Origin: Chlorobiota bacterium
Lineage (GTDB): Bacteria; Bacteroidota; Bacteroidia; Bacteroidales; VadinHA17
DNA length: 32,866 nt
Reading direction: 5' to 3'
Assembly: GCA_013152085.1 (NCBI GenBank)
Contig: JAADHC010000053.1
Coordinates: forward strand, 1-32,866
Shown piece by piece: positions 13,667-23,676 of this stretch. The translations under genes were made by a program, and so were the position numbers. Below the pieces are notes generated by a model that was given only the letters and a program-made list of their open reading frames with translations, did no database searches and was not told the DNA's origin. Within the stretch, counting starts at the first letter, position 1, and each line of letters begins with the position of its first letter.

Positions 13667-14161
13667 ATGGAACTTGTAACTCCCGGAATCGGATTAATCT
13701 TCTGGATGCTTTTGTCTTTTACACTGGTTTTATACATCCTGGGGAAATATGCCTGGAAACCGATCCTCAATGCGCTGAAAGAACGGGAAGACTCTATTGA
13801 TGAAGCCCTGAAATCCGCCGATAAAGCACGGGAAGAGATGAAAAAGCTTCAGGCTGACAATGAAATCATCATTAAGGAAGCTCAAGTCGAACGTGAAAAG
13901 ATGCTTAAGGAAGCCCGCGAAATGAAAGCAAACATTATTGACCACGCAAAGGAAGAAGCTTCTGTGGAAGCAGACAAGCTGATTGAAAAAGCACGGATGA
14001 GCATCCGTAATGAAAAAAATGCAGCCATTGAAGAGCTGAAAAAACAGGTCGCTGTCCTTTCTGTTGAAATTGCCGAAAAAATACTTCGTGAAAAACTCAG
14101 TCTGGACAAGGAACAACAGGAATTGATCGGTAAATATGTTGATGAAGTGAATCTTAATTAG
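13667..14161 (+). CDS. atpF: ATP synthase F0 subunit b
   Basis: 164 residues. One N-terminal membrane helix (about 7-27, GLIFWMLLSFTLVLYILGKY) is followed by a long charged helix (about 35-150) with the coiled-coil pattern of the peripheral stalk, including DEALKSADKAREEMKKLQ. This single b subunit would form a homodimer, since no b' gene is nearby. It lies 85 nt after atpE and 13 nt before atpH. Confidence 0.95.
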   Translation: MELVTPGIGLIFWMLLSFTLVLYILGKYAWKPILNALKEREDSIDEALKSADKAREEMKKLQADNEIIIKEAQVEREKMLKEAREMKANIIDHAKEEASVEADKLIEKARMSIRNEKNAAIEELKKQVAVLSVEIAEKILREKLSLDKEQQELIGKYVDEVNLN

Positions 14162-14174
14162 CAGGTTATCCCGC

Positions 14175-14711
14175 ATGAACCAAAGCAAGATTTCCGTAAG
14201 ATATGCAAAAGCCCTGTTCCTGGCGGCACGTGACATGCAGGTGTTGGATGCTGTTTATCAGGATATGTCCCTGGTACGACAGTTGTTTTCGGATCTCCCG
14301 GAACTCTCCACCATCCTTGAAAATCCTGTGATCACACCGAAACAAAAAAGAGCGCTTTTTGAACAAACTTTCAAAAAATATGTTCAGCCCCTTTCTTATC
14401 GGTTTTTTCAACTCCTGTTAAAGAATAACCGTGAGATATTCCTTCCTGATATTACCCGTGTGTTTGCGGACTATTATAAAAAGGAGAAAGGGATTACCCA
14501 TGCTGCTCTGCATAGTGCTGTAAAGATACGCAGGGACCTGAAAGAAAAGTTAACCAGGCTTTTGAAGCATCAGCTAAAATCCGATATACAGTTTTCGGAA
14601 ATTGTTGATCCCGAACTGATTGGCGGATTTATCCTGACCGTTGAAGATGAACAATACGATGCCAGTATTCGTCATCAATTGCAGAATATCCGGCAGGAAC
14701 TTTCCAAATGA
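14175..14711 (+). CDS. atpH: ATP synthase F1 subunit delta
   Basis: 178 residues. The N-terminal helical bundle starts SKISVRYAKALFLAA, the usual delta/OSCP opening. The C-terminal part carries the family signature DPELIGGFILTVEDEQYDASI at about 146-166. It connects the b dimer to the top of the alpha3beta3 head. It lies 13 nt after atpF and 27 nt before atpA. Confidence 0.95.
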   Translation: MNQSKISVRYAKALFLAARDMQVLDAVYQDMSLVRQLFSDLPELSTILENPVITPKQKRALFEQTFKKYVQPLSYRFFQLLLKNNREIFLPDITRVFADYYKKEKGITHAALHSAVKIRRDLKEKLTRLLKHQLKSDIQFSEIVDPELIGGFILTVEDEQYDASIRHQLQNIRQELSK

Positions 14712-14738
14712 AATATGAATCTATTATAAAACTGAATT

Positions 14739-16322
14739 ATGGCTACAATAAAACCCGGTGAAGTATCAGAGATCCTTAAGCAGCAGCTCGAAGGGTTAGA
14801 ATCCCAGGTAAAGATGGAAGAAGTAGGTACCGTACTCCAGGTGGGGGATGGTATTGCACGTATTTATGGCCTTTCTCATGTTGAAGCCAACGAGCTGATC
14901 GAATTTGAAAATGGTATTGAAGGGATTGTCCTTAATCTCGAAGAAGACAATGTCGGAGCCGTATTACTTGGCCCTTCCGAAGGGATTAAGGAAGGAGATA
15001 CGGTTAAGCGCCTTCATCGCATTTCCTCCATTATGGCAGGGAAACCCCTCCTGGGGAGGGTAATTGATCCGTTGGGACGACCGATAGATGGAAAGGGGCC
15101 TGTTGAAGGCGACCTGTATGAAATGCCTTTTGAACGAAAAGCCCCCGGTGTCATTTTCCGCCAACCGGTAAACGAGCCGGTACAAACGGGCATCAAAGCC
15201 ATTGATGCCATGATCCCCATCGGCCGTGGCCAGCGGGAACTGATCATTGGTGACCGGCAGACCGGAAAAACGGCCATCGCCATTGACACCATCATCAACC
15301 AGCGCGAATATTACCTTGCCGGGAAACCGCTTTATTGCATCTATGTTGCTGTGGGACAAAAAGGTTCTACCGTTGCCAGCATTGCCAAGACCCTGGAAGA
15401 TCACGGGGCCATGGAGTATTCGATCATCGTTTCCGCTACGGCCTCCAATCCCGCAGCATTACAGTTTTACGCACCTTTCGCCGGTGCTGCCATCGGTGAA
15501 TTTTTTCGCGACACCGGCAATGATTGCCTGATTATTTATGACGACCTCTCCAAACAGGCGGTTTCCTACCGTGAAGTTTCGCTTTTGTTGCGCCGTCCGC
15601 CCGGACGTGAAGCATTCCCCGGAGATGTGTTCTATCTTCACTCCCGCCTGCTGGAACGTGCAGCTAAAATTATTGAATCGGACGATGTGGCTGTCCAGAT
15701 GAATGATCTGCCTCCTTCTATTCAAAAAATGGTTAAAGGTGGCGGCTCCCTTACAGCATTACCGATCATTGAAACCCAGGCCGGTGATGTTTCCGCCTAC
15801 ATACCCACCAATGTAATTTCGATTACAGACGGTCAGATTTTCCTCGAATCAGATTTGTTCAATGCAGGTGTCCGCCCGGCCATTAATGTCGGGATTTCTG
15901 TAAGCCGTGTTGGCGATGCGGCACAAATCAAATCCATGAAAAAGGTAGCCGGAACATTGAAACTTGACCAGGCACAGTATCGTGAGCTGGAAGCATTTTC
16001 CAAATTCGGTTCCGATCTGGATGCCACCACACTGGCGGTGCTTGACAAAGGAGCCAAGAATGTGGAAATCCTGAAACAAAAGCAATATGCTCCGGTCCCG
16101 GTTGAAAAACAGATTGCAATTATTTTTGCCGGTACCCGCGGTCTTCTTAAAGATGTACCGCTGAAAAAAGTTAAAGCATTCGAAGCCGAATATCTTGAAT
16201 TGCTGGAGGTAAAGCATAAAGATATTCTGAAAACACTGCGAAAAGGAGATCTTCCCGATGATGTGGTAAAACAACTGGAAAAAATCATCGCGGAAATGGC
16301 TTCGAAATACAGGGAGGAATAA
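14739..16322 (+). CDS. atpA: ATP synthase F1 subunit alpha
   Basis: 527 residues of normal length. The beta-barrel N-domain (about 25-95) is followed by the nucleotide domain with P-loop GDRQTGKT (171-178). The ATP-synthase alpha/beta signature [17 protein letters not shown] is at about 375-391, including the arginine that reaches into the beta catalytic site. A C-terminal helical domain completes the chain. This subunit binds nucleotide without catalysis and forms the head with beta, encoded separately at 19017. Confidence 0.98.
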   Translation: MATIKPGEVSEILKQQLEGLESQVKMEEVGTVLQVGDGIARIYGLSHVEANELIEFENGIEGIVLNLEEDNVGAVLLGPSEGIKEGDTVKRLHRISSIMAGKPLLGRVIDPLGRPIDGKGPVEGDLYEMPFERKAPGVIFRQPVNEPVQTGIKAIDAMIPIGRGQRELIIGDRQTGKTAIAIDTIINQREYYLAGKPLYCIYVAVGQKGSTVASIAKTLEDHGAMEYSIIVSATASNPAALQFYAPFAGAAIGEFFRDTGNDCLIIYDDLSKQAVSYREVSLLLRRPPGREAFPGDVFYLHSRLLERAAKIIESDDVAVQMNDLPPSIQKMVKGGGSLTALPIIETQAGDVSAYIPTNVISITDGQIFLESDLFNAGVRPAINVGISVSRVGDAAQIKSMKKVAGTLKLDQAQYRELEAFSKFGSDLDATTLAVLDKGAKNVEILKQKQYAPVPVEKQIAIIFAGTRGLLKDVPLKKVKAFEAEYLELLEVKHKDILKTLRKGDLPDDVVKQLEKIIAEMASKYREE

Positions 16323-16343
16323 TTTTTAAACAGAATCTGAGCA

Positions 16344-17216
16344 ATGGCAGGACTGAAAGAGATACGTACCCGGATCAGCAGTGTAAAATCCACACGGCAG
16401 ATCACTTCGGCCATGAAGATGGTTGCAGCTGCCAAGCTTAAAAAAAACCAGGACAAGATAACCTCCCTGCGGCCTTACGCTAACAAATTGCATGATGTAT
16501 TGACTGCTGTCCGGGAAAGCATGGAGGAAGATTTCGAAAATGTCCTGATGTCTTCCCGGAAACCACAAAAAGTACTGATCATCCTGGTAACTTCTAACCG
16601 TGGTCTTTGCGGAGGATTTAACGCCAATGTTATCCATAAAGCCCTGGATGTTGCAGAAGAGATCTATCCTCGGCAATGGAAAACCGGTAATCTTTCCTTC
16701 TTTGCCATCGGTAAAAAAGGAGCAGATTTTATACGTTCCAACAAATTTTTGCTGGCAGGAGTGGAAACGGAAGTTTTCGATCATCTTGATTTTCATTCCG
16801 CCACGCAACTGGCCAATCAATTCACCGAAGAATTTATCACCGGAAAATATGATCGTATAGATTTTATATACAACCGTTTTAAGAATGCCGTTGTTCAAAT
16901 GATTACCCACGAACATTTCCTGCCTGTTCACATGGAAGAAAAAGAAACCGGTCCTGCCGTTGATTACATTTTTGAACCCCAAAAGGACCTTTTGCTCGAA
17001 ACACTTATACCTGATGTTCTTAAGGTCCAGTTTTACAAAGTATTGCTAGACAGTTTTGCTTCCGAGCACGGAGCGCGTATGACAGCGATGCATCAGGCCA
17101 CGGATAATGCCGATGATTTAATCCATGAATTAACACTCCATTACAACAAAGCACGGCAAGCCTCCATTACCAAAGAAATTCTGGATATTGTCGGTGGCGC
17201 CGAAGCTTTGCGTTAA
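16344..17216 (+). CDS. atpG: ATP synthase F1 subunit gamma
   Basis: 290 residues. The N-terminal helix (AGLKEIRTRISSVKSTRQITSAMKMVAAAKL) and the C-terminal helix (ASEHGARMTAMHQATDNADDLI through ITKEILDIVGGAEAL) are the two strands of the rotor coiled coil. The central Rossmann-like part has ILVTSNRGLCGGFNANV. It is the last ATP-synthase gene of this unit, 21 nt after atpA. The beta and epsilon genes that usually follow are missing here and are found at 19017-20799. Confidence 0.97.
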   Translation: MAGLKEIRTRISSVKSTRQITSAMKMVAAAKLKKNQDKITSLRPYANKLHDVLTAVRESMEEDFENVLMSSRKPQKVLIILVTSNRGLCGGFNANVIHKALDVAEEIYPRQWKTGNLSFFAIGKKGADFIRSNKFLLAGVETEVFDHLDFHSATQLANQFTEEFITGKYDRIDFIYNRFKNAVVQMITHEHFLPVHMEEKETGPAVDYIFEPQKDLLLETLIPDVLKVQFYKVLLDSFASEHGARMTAMHQATDNADDLIHELTLHYNKARQASITKEILDIVGGAEALR

Positions 17217-17248
17217 GCGGTTTATCCTTATTACAAATCTTATCAAGC

Positions 17249-18223
17249 ATGTTTACTGCCAAAGAAATAACCGTTCTGGTTAACCGTTCCATAGAGGAGT
17301 TGACGCTTCCGGATTTCCCGCCACATTTATATGCACCGATTCGCTATATCCTCTCTCTTGGTGGGAAACGCCTGCGACCTGTATTGTCTCTTATGTCAGC
17401 CAATCTTTTTACCGAAGATATTTATAAGATTCTCCCAACAGCTTTAAGTATAGAGCTCTTCCATAATTTCACCCTTGTCCATGATGATATTATGGATGAA
17501 GCTCCCCTGCGACGCAAGCGGCCATCAGTCCATAAACGGTGGGATACCAATATCGCCCTGTTAAGTGGTGATGCCCTTTCCATTTTGGCTTATCAAAAAT
17601 TGCAGGAATCTGCCGAAAACCTCATTCCCCGGCTTCTAAAAGAATTCAATGAGATAGCATTGCAGGTATGTGAGGGACAACAGCTTGATATGGATTATGA
17701 AACCCTCAAAGACATATCATTGGATGACTATATCACCATGATCCGTCTGAAAACGGCTGCTTTAATTTCCGGGGCCATGAAAACCGGGGCAATTGCTGCC
17801 GGTGCCATCGATGAGGATATTGCTCTTCTTTATGAAGCAGGCACATTCCTGGGCATTGCTTTTCAGATACAAGACGATTATCTCGACGTCTATGGAAATA
17901 AGGAAACTTTCGGCAAAACTTCAGGAGGGGACATCCTGAATAACAAAAAAACTTTTCTGCTGGTTTCAGCACTTGAAAAAGCCTCCGGGGAAACAAAAAG
18001 AAAACTGGATCAACTCCTTTTACAACCCGATGCTGATCCTGAAAAAAAAATCAGCCTGATTAAAAATATCTATAACAGGCTTGAAATACCCCGGGAAACA
18101 ATACGGGCTATTCGCGACTATACCGAAAAAGCCCTTTCCGGTATTAACAAAACCAGCGTAGCAAACTCAAGAAAAACCCCACTAAAAGACCTTATTCAGG
18201 ATTTACTGGGCAGGCAATCATAA
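17249..18223 (+). CDS. trans-Polyprenyl diphosphate synthase
   Basis: 324 residues. This all-helical prenyltransferase adds isopentenyl diphosphate units to an allylic primer. The first aspartate-rich motif is DDIMD (79-83) and the second is DDYLD (209-213), both binding magnesium. GGKRLRP (39-45) binds diphosphate. F74, five residues before the first motif, is a bulky residue that in many family members limits chain length. A short or medium product is possible, but chain length is not settled; the quinone side-chain enzyme is an alternative. It follows atpG by 32 nt and is probably co-transcribed. It ends 2 nt from the convergent barrel-protein gene. Confidence 0.9.
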   Translation: MFTAKEITVLVNRSIEELTLPDFPPHLYAPIRYILSLGGKRLRPVLSLMSANLFTEDIYKILPTALSIELFHNFTLVHDDIMDEAPLRRKRPSVHKRWDTNIALLSGDALSILAYQKLQESAENLIPRLLKEFNEIALQVCEGQQLDMDYETLKDISLDDYITMIRLKTAALISGAMKTGAIAAGAIDEDIALLYEAGTFLGIAFQIQDDYLDVYGNKETFGKTSGGDILNNKKTFLLVSALEKASGETKRKLDQLLLQPDADPEKKISLIKNIYNRLEIPRETIRAIRDYTEKALSGINKTSVANSRKTPLKDLIQDLLGRQS

Positions 18224-18225
18224 CT

Positions 18226-18810
18226 CTATTCGTTTTTCGTTAGCCATTGCACATTCAGCATAATCCCGGCGGTGATAAAAAATTGATTTTTTATTTCGGA
18301 TGATTTAAACGGCCTGAAAACATATTTTGCCTCTGCAAAAATGTGAAGCGGATCCTTCAATTGCACATAAGTTCCCGCTCCCAGGTTGATCCCGAGTACA
18401 TTTTCGTGATAGTCGGGATAATAATCGGGTTCCGGACCCTTATAGTTTGACCTTAGAAAAGATATATTCATCCCACCTAATCCGTAAAATTCAAACCGTT
18501 CAAGTGAATTGAAAACATAGTGTGCATCCAGGCCCAAACCCCAGAGCGATGTCGTACGGGTGTCATTAAAAAAAGGTTCGGTATTGGGCAACATCCAGGT
18601 AAACACAGGGGCAAGGTGGAATGGCAGGTTCAGTTCATAAATACCGCCTAGCTGAATACCCGGATTTCCCGTATTTACATGATGATAGTCAAAAGGCGTA
18701 CCGAAAACCATACCTCCGGTAAGATGGGTAAACTGTCCTGAGACTGTTTGTAATGCAAGGGTCAACAATCCTGTCAGCGTGAGTATACGCAGGTTTTTTT
18801 TTGTTTTCAT
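18226..18810 (-). CDS. Small outer membrane beta-barrel protein
   Basis: 194 residues. An N-terminal signal peptide (about 1-25, ending VSGQ) is followed by alternating hydrophobic and polar strands with many aromatics. Strands include FEFYGLGGMNISFL, VLGINLGAGTYVQL and LHIFAEAKYVF, ending with FFITAGIMLNVQW. This is the pattern of an 8-stranded OmpA/OmpX-like porin family (outer membrane beta-barrel domain). No specific function is recognised. It sits between the two halves of the ATP synthase genes on the opposite strand. Its upstream region contains two palindromes, at 18816-18827 and 18870-18884. Confidence 0.75.
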   Translation of the reverse strand: MKTKKNLRILTLTGLLTLALQTVSGQFTHLTGGMVFGTPFDYHHVNTGNPGIQLGGIYELNLPFHLAPVFTWMLPNTEPFFNDTRTTSLWGLGLDAHYVFNSLERFEFYGLGGMNISFLRSNYKGPEPDYYPDYHENVLGINLGAGTYVQLKDPLHIFAEAKYVFRPFKSSEIKNQFFITAGIMLNVQWLTKNE

Positions 18811-18815
18811 GTATC

Positions 18816-18827
18816 AATAATATTATT
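18816..18827. repeat. A/T palindrome upstream of the barrel gene
   Basis: AATAATATTATT is a perfect 12-bp palindrome, 5 nt before the ATG of the minus-strand gene and therefore in its leader. With only A and T it may occur by chance. Confidence 0.3.
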
Positions 18828-18869
18828 TTCAAGCTAAAAATAATCAATTTAAAATTCTTTAAAAATATT

Positions 18870-18884
18870 TTTACAGTCTGTAAA
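18870..18884. promoter_or_regulatory. Candidate operator TTTACAG-T-CTGTAAA
   Basis: A perfect 7-bp inverted repeat with a single central base, in the 206-bp shared region between the barrel gene and atpD. It lies about 60 bp upstream of the barrel-gene ATG and about 75 bp upstream of the atpD -33 element. Size and symmetry fit a dimeric regulator site; the regulator is unknown. Confidence 0.45.
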
Positions 18885-18960
18885 CTAATAAAAAACATAA
18901 TTTACGGAATTCATACCCCTCTTTCTCATCAATCATTTCATCTTTAATGGTCAATAGCGC

Positions 18961-18989
18961 TTGAGGGTTTTTAAAAAATATTAAATTTG
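18961..18989 (+). promoter_or_regulatory. Promoter of the atpDC unit
   Basis: TTG (18961-18963), an 18-nt spacer and TAAATTTG (18982-18989, full match). The predicted start near 18996 leaves a leader of about 20 nt before the atpD ATG at 19017. Confidence 0.65.
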
Positions 18990-18992
18990 TAG

Positions 18993-20522
<1,530 letters not shown>

Positions 20523-20556
20523 TGCATAATATAACGCAGTAATTAAACCATACGCT

Positions 20557-20799
20557 TTGCATCTCGAAATAGTAACCCCCGAAAAAACCGTATTTAGCGG
20601 TGAGGTCACCCTGGTTCAACTCCCCGGTGAAAAAGGTTCTTTTGAAATCCTTCATAACCATGCCCCGATTATTTCTTCATTGAAAGCCGGAACGGTCAAG
20701 TATATTACCAAAGAAGGGATTACCAAAAACGTAGAGATAAATGGTGGCGTAGTTGAATCCAGGAGTAACAACATTGTTGTTCTGGGTGAATTTATCTGA
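20557..20799 (+). CDS. atpC: ATP synthase F1 subunit epsilon, short form
   Basis: 80 residues from a TTG start (HLEIVTPEKTVFSGEVTLVQ). The usual E. coli-type epsilon is near 139 residues. Only the N-terminal beta-sandwich is present; the C-terminal helical hairpin that inhibits ATP hydrolysis in other bacteria is absent. No in-frame ATG or GTG precedes the conserved start; an ATT at 20542 is the only other candidate and is rarer. The stop is 4 nt from the next gene. Short epsilon forms are known in this phylum, so this is not a truncation by damage. Confidence 0.9.
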   Translation: MHLEIVTPEKTVFSGEVTLVQLPGEKGSFEILHNHAPIISSLKAGTVKYITKEGITKNVEINGGVVESRSNNIVVLGEFI

Positions 20800-20803
20800 T
20801 CCT

Positions 20804-21544
20804 ATGCGGTATTATACTTTCCTGATCTGCCTGATTCTGCTAACCGGAAATTTCGTTTTTTCACAAAAGGAAGTCCGTTTCCCAGCCTCCGACAGTTTAA
20901 TCGTAACCGCAGATTTTTACTCCGGGTCTCCCGGTGATCCTTACATTCTTCTTTTTCACCAGGAAAACAGCAGCCGGGGAGAATACACTGAAATCGCACC
21001 CCGTTTTGTCAAGCTCGGCTATAATTGTCTGGCTGTAGATCTTCGTGCAGGAAAAGAAATGAATTATGTAATCAACGAAACGGCCCGTTATGCTGATTCA
21101 ATGAACATAACCCCATCTCTGTTTGACTGTATGAAGGACATTGAAGGAGCTATCGATTTTGCTATTCAGAACAGTCTTCAGCCCGTTGTATTATTGGGAA
21201 GCTCTTTTTCCGCATCCCTGGTACTCCTTGCCGCTCATAACAATCCGTCGGTAAAAGCAGTTATGGCTTTCAGCCCGGGAGAGTTTTTCCTTCCGCAAAT
21301 TTCCGTAAAAGATTCTTTGTCCGGATTTAATAAACCCGTTTTTATTGCCGGTACAAAAAGTGAATATCCATATCTTTCCGACCTGGCTGAAGAAATCCCG
21401 GTTTCTTTGAAAAGATTATACGCTCCGGGAGATATGGAAGGAGAACGTGGGGCGCGGTCTCTCTGGAAAAACGATCCCGCTTTCAGGGAGTACTGGCTTG
21501 CCGTCATCATGTTCACAAGAAGCATCATGCAGGAAACCCCCTGA
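20804..21544 (+). CDS. Exported alpha/beta-hydrolase-like protein
   Basis: 246 residues from the ATG at 20804; a longer frame from 20753 would overlap atpC and spoil the signal peptide. Residues 1-20 form a signal peptide (YYTFLICLILLTGNFVFS). The nucleophile elbow is LLGSSFSAS with S134. IAGTKSEYPY (182-191) is where the catalytic acid normally lies. Near the C-terminus the sequence reads GERGARSLW; family members I know often have HG at that point, so the catalytic histidine may be replaced by R215. It may be a weak or inactive hydrolase. It is 4 nt after atpC, apparently in the same unit. Confidence 0.72.
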   Translation: MRYYTFLICLILLTGNFVFSQKEVRFPASDSLIVTADFYSGSPGDPYILLFHQENSSRGEYTEIAPRFVKLGYNCLAVDLRAGKEMNYVINETARYADSMNITPSLFDCMKDIEGAIDFAIQNSLQPVVLLGSSFSASLVLLAAHNNPSVKAVMAFSPGEFFLPQISVKDSLSGFNKPVFIAGTKSEYPYLSDLAEEIPVSLKRLYAPGDMEGERGARSLWKNDPAFREYWLAVIMFTRSIMQETP

Positions 21545-21574
21545 ACCAATTTTCGTTTTAAAAATATACGGATT

Positions 21575-22993
21575 ATGCTTACACTTGAGGAATTCAGGCA
21601 ACATGCCCACAAAGTTGTCGACTGGATGACGGATTACTATAAACGGGTAGAAGAACTTCCTGTAAAGTCTTTAGTATCCCCCGGTGATATTTACGGCCTT
21701 GTACCGGAAAATCCTCCTGAGGATCCGGAGGCTATGGATAAAATATTAAATGATTTTGATGAAAAGATCATCCCCGGGATAACGCACTGGCAGAGTCCCG
21801 ATTTTTTTGCCTACTTCCCGGCAAATTCCAGTTATCCTTCGGTGCTGGCCGAAATGATCACCGCTACGCTGGGTACCCAATGCATGATCTGGGAAACATC
21901 ACCGGCAGCAGCGGAACTGGAAGAAAAAATGATGAACTGGTTGAAGAAGATGATCGGGTTCCCCTCCGGTTTTCAGGGGGTTATCCAGGACACTGCTTCT
22001 ACGGCAACCCTTGCAGCCCTGATTACTGCCCGGGAAGTGAAAAGCAATTATACTATCAATGAAAAAGGGTTTGGCGGAAATGAAAATTACCGGATATATG
22101 CTTCCGAAGAAACCCACTCTTCGATAGAAAAAGCCGTGAAGATTGCCGGTTTCGGCCGGAAAAACCTGGTAAAAGCTCCCGTTAAGCGTGATTTTACCAT
22201 GGACACACAGGCGCTTGAACAACTGATCCGGACAGATCTGAACGAAGGTTATACCCCCCTTGCCGTTATTGCCACGCTGGGAACAACAGGAACTACCTCT
22301 GTTGATCCGTTGGGAGAAATTGCAGCCATAGCCGATGAATTCAATCTGTGGCTGCACGTGGACGCCGCACTTGCCGGCTCAGCCCTGATTTTACCTGAAT
22401 ACCGCTGGATGACCGAAGGGATTGAACGTGTCGACTCTTTTGTCTTTAATCCGCATAAATGGCTGTTTACCAATTTCGACTGTTCTGTATATTTTGTGAG
22501 GGATACTGAAGCGCTGATCCGTACTTTCGAAATACTCCCCGAATATCTGAAAACCGGAACCCGTGGAGCGGTAAATGATTACCGTGACTGGGGCATCCCC
22601 CTGGGTCGTCGTTTCAGGGCATTAAAACTGTGGTTTGTCATACGCAACTATGGCCTTTCCGGATTACAGGAAGCCCTGAGAAACCATATCCGGCTGGCAG
22701 GGGAAATCAAAGAAACCATAAAGAATTCGCACCATTTCGAGCTGATGGCTCCTGCTCCGCTGAATACTGTCTGCTTTAGATTCAACCCCGGTAATTTTCC
22801 CGATGAAGAACTAAATAATCTGAATGCCAAACTGCTGGAACAGGTAAACCGGACGGGAAAAGCCTATTTTACACACACAAAACTGCACGGTAATTTTGTA
22901 ATCCGTTTCATGATCGGGCAAACAAACACTAAAGACGAACACGTTTACCGTGCCTGGGAACTTATTGACAAAACAGCTGCTTCTCTAATTTAA
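21575..22993 (+). CDS. PLP-dependent aromatic L-amino-acid decarboxylase-like enzyme
   Basis: 472 residues, group II decarboxylase fold type I. The PLP lysine is K295 in FNPHKW. H181 (ETHSSIEKA) would stack on the cofactor ring and D263 (HVDAALAG) would bind its nitrogen. Similarity to animal and plant aromatic decarboxylases is strong along the whole length: THWQSPDFFAYFPA, ASPAAAELE and DYRDWGIPLGRRFRALKLWF. Y324, 29 residues after the lysine, matches the mobile-loop tyrosine needed for true decarboxylation, so an aldehyde-forming variant is unlikely. Possible substrates are tryptophan, tyrosine, phenylalanine or DOPA. It is 1 nt from the next gene. Confidence 0.9.
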   Translation: MLTLEEFRQHAHKVVDWMTDYYKRVEELPVKSLVSPGDIYGLVPENPPEDPEAMDKILNDFDEKIIPGITHWQSPDFFAYFPANSSYPSVLAEMITATLGTQCMIWETSPAAAELEEKMMNWLKKMIGFPSGFQGVIQDTASTATLAALITAREVKSNYTINEKGFGGNENYRIYASEETHSSIEKAVKIAGFGRKNLVKAPVKRDFTMDTQALEQLIRTDLNEGYTPLAVIATLGTTGTTSVDPLGEIAAIADEFNLWLHVDAALAGSALILPEYRWMTEGIERVDSFVFNPHKWLFTNFDCSVYFVRDTEALIRTFEILPEYLKTGTRGAVNDYRDWGIPLGRRFRALKLWFVIRNYGLSGLQEALRNHIRLAGEIKETIKNSHHFELMAPAPLNTVCFRFNPGNFPDEELNNLNAKLLEQVNRTGKAYFTHTKLHGNFVIRFMIGQTNTKDEHVYRAWELIDKTAASLI

Positions 22994-22994
22994 C

Positions 22995-23672
22995 ATGGAA
23001 CATTTCCTACAGTCACTTGATCAGGTACTTTTATCACATGCGGACAAAGAAAAAGCGCCGCAGATGGCAAAATACATGCGGAATCTGTTTCCTTTTCTCG
23101 GCATCCAGTCCCCTGTCAGAAAGAAAATTCTTAGCGACTTAGTGAAAGATCATGGCCTGCCACCCAAAGAATCACTGGAAGAAATAGTAACCTATTGCTG
23201 GGAAAAACCGGAACGTGAATACCAGATGATCGGGATGGGAATTGCCGGGAAATATCTGCGCCAGCTTGAACCCGGGGATATTAATCTTTTCACCCGGATG
23301 ATCACCCTTAAATCATGGTGGGACACCGTTGATTATATTGCCGCCACACTCGTTGGCCGCCTTTTTTCGATGTATCCTGAAATACGTGATAAAGAGATTC
23401 CCGTATGGATCTCTTCCGGTAATTTATGGCTGCAACGGTCCACTATAATTTTTCAGTTGAAATATAAAGACAAAACGAACACAGACCTGCTTGAAAAGAA
23501 TATACTGGCCCTTCAACCCGGGAAGGAATTCTTTATCAATAAGGCCGTTGGCTGGGCATTACGTGAATACTCTAAAACCGATCCTCTATGGGTAATGCAT
23601 TTTACTAAGACACAACCTTTGTCGCCTTTGAGCTACAGGGAAGCATTAAAATGGATCAACAGAAAAAAATAA
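22995..23672 (+). CDS. AlkD-like DNA alkylation repair glycosylase
   Basis: 225 residues of HEAT-like helical repeats. The residues that define AlkD activity are all at the positions known from the Bacillus cereus enzyme: W109 and D113 in SWWDTVDYIA, R148 in LQRSTIIFQ, W187 in AVGWALREY. These hold the alkylated base pair and cut 3-methyl- or 7-methyl-purines without base flipping. It is 1 nt after the decarboxylase and 4 nt before the SDR gene, so it probably belongs to the same transcript. No special link to its neighbours is known. Confidence 0.92.
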   Translation: MEHFLQSLDQVLLSHADKEKAPQMAKYMRNLFPFLGIQSPVRKKILSDLVKDHGLPPKESLEEIVTYCWEKPEREYQMIGMGIAGKYLRQLEPGDINLFTRMITLKSWWDTVDYIAATLVGRLFSMYPEIRDKEIPVWISSGNLWLQRSTIIFQLKYKDKTNTDLLEKNILALQPGKEFFINKAVGWALREYSKTDPLWVMHFTKTQPLSPLSYREALKWINRKK

Positions 23673-23676
23673 AATT

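Noticed and set aside
15833-16456. Open frame of 207 codons opposite atpA and atpG
   Set aside because: It is antisense to highly conserved ATP synthase genes. Its Ser/Phe-rich composition is what the reverse of such genes gives.
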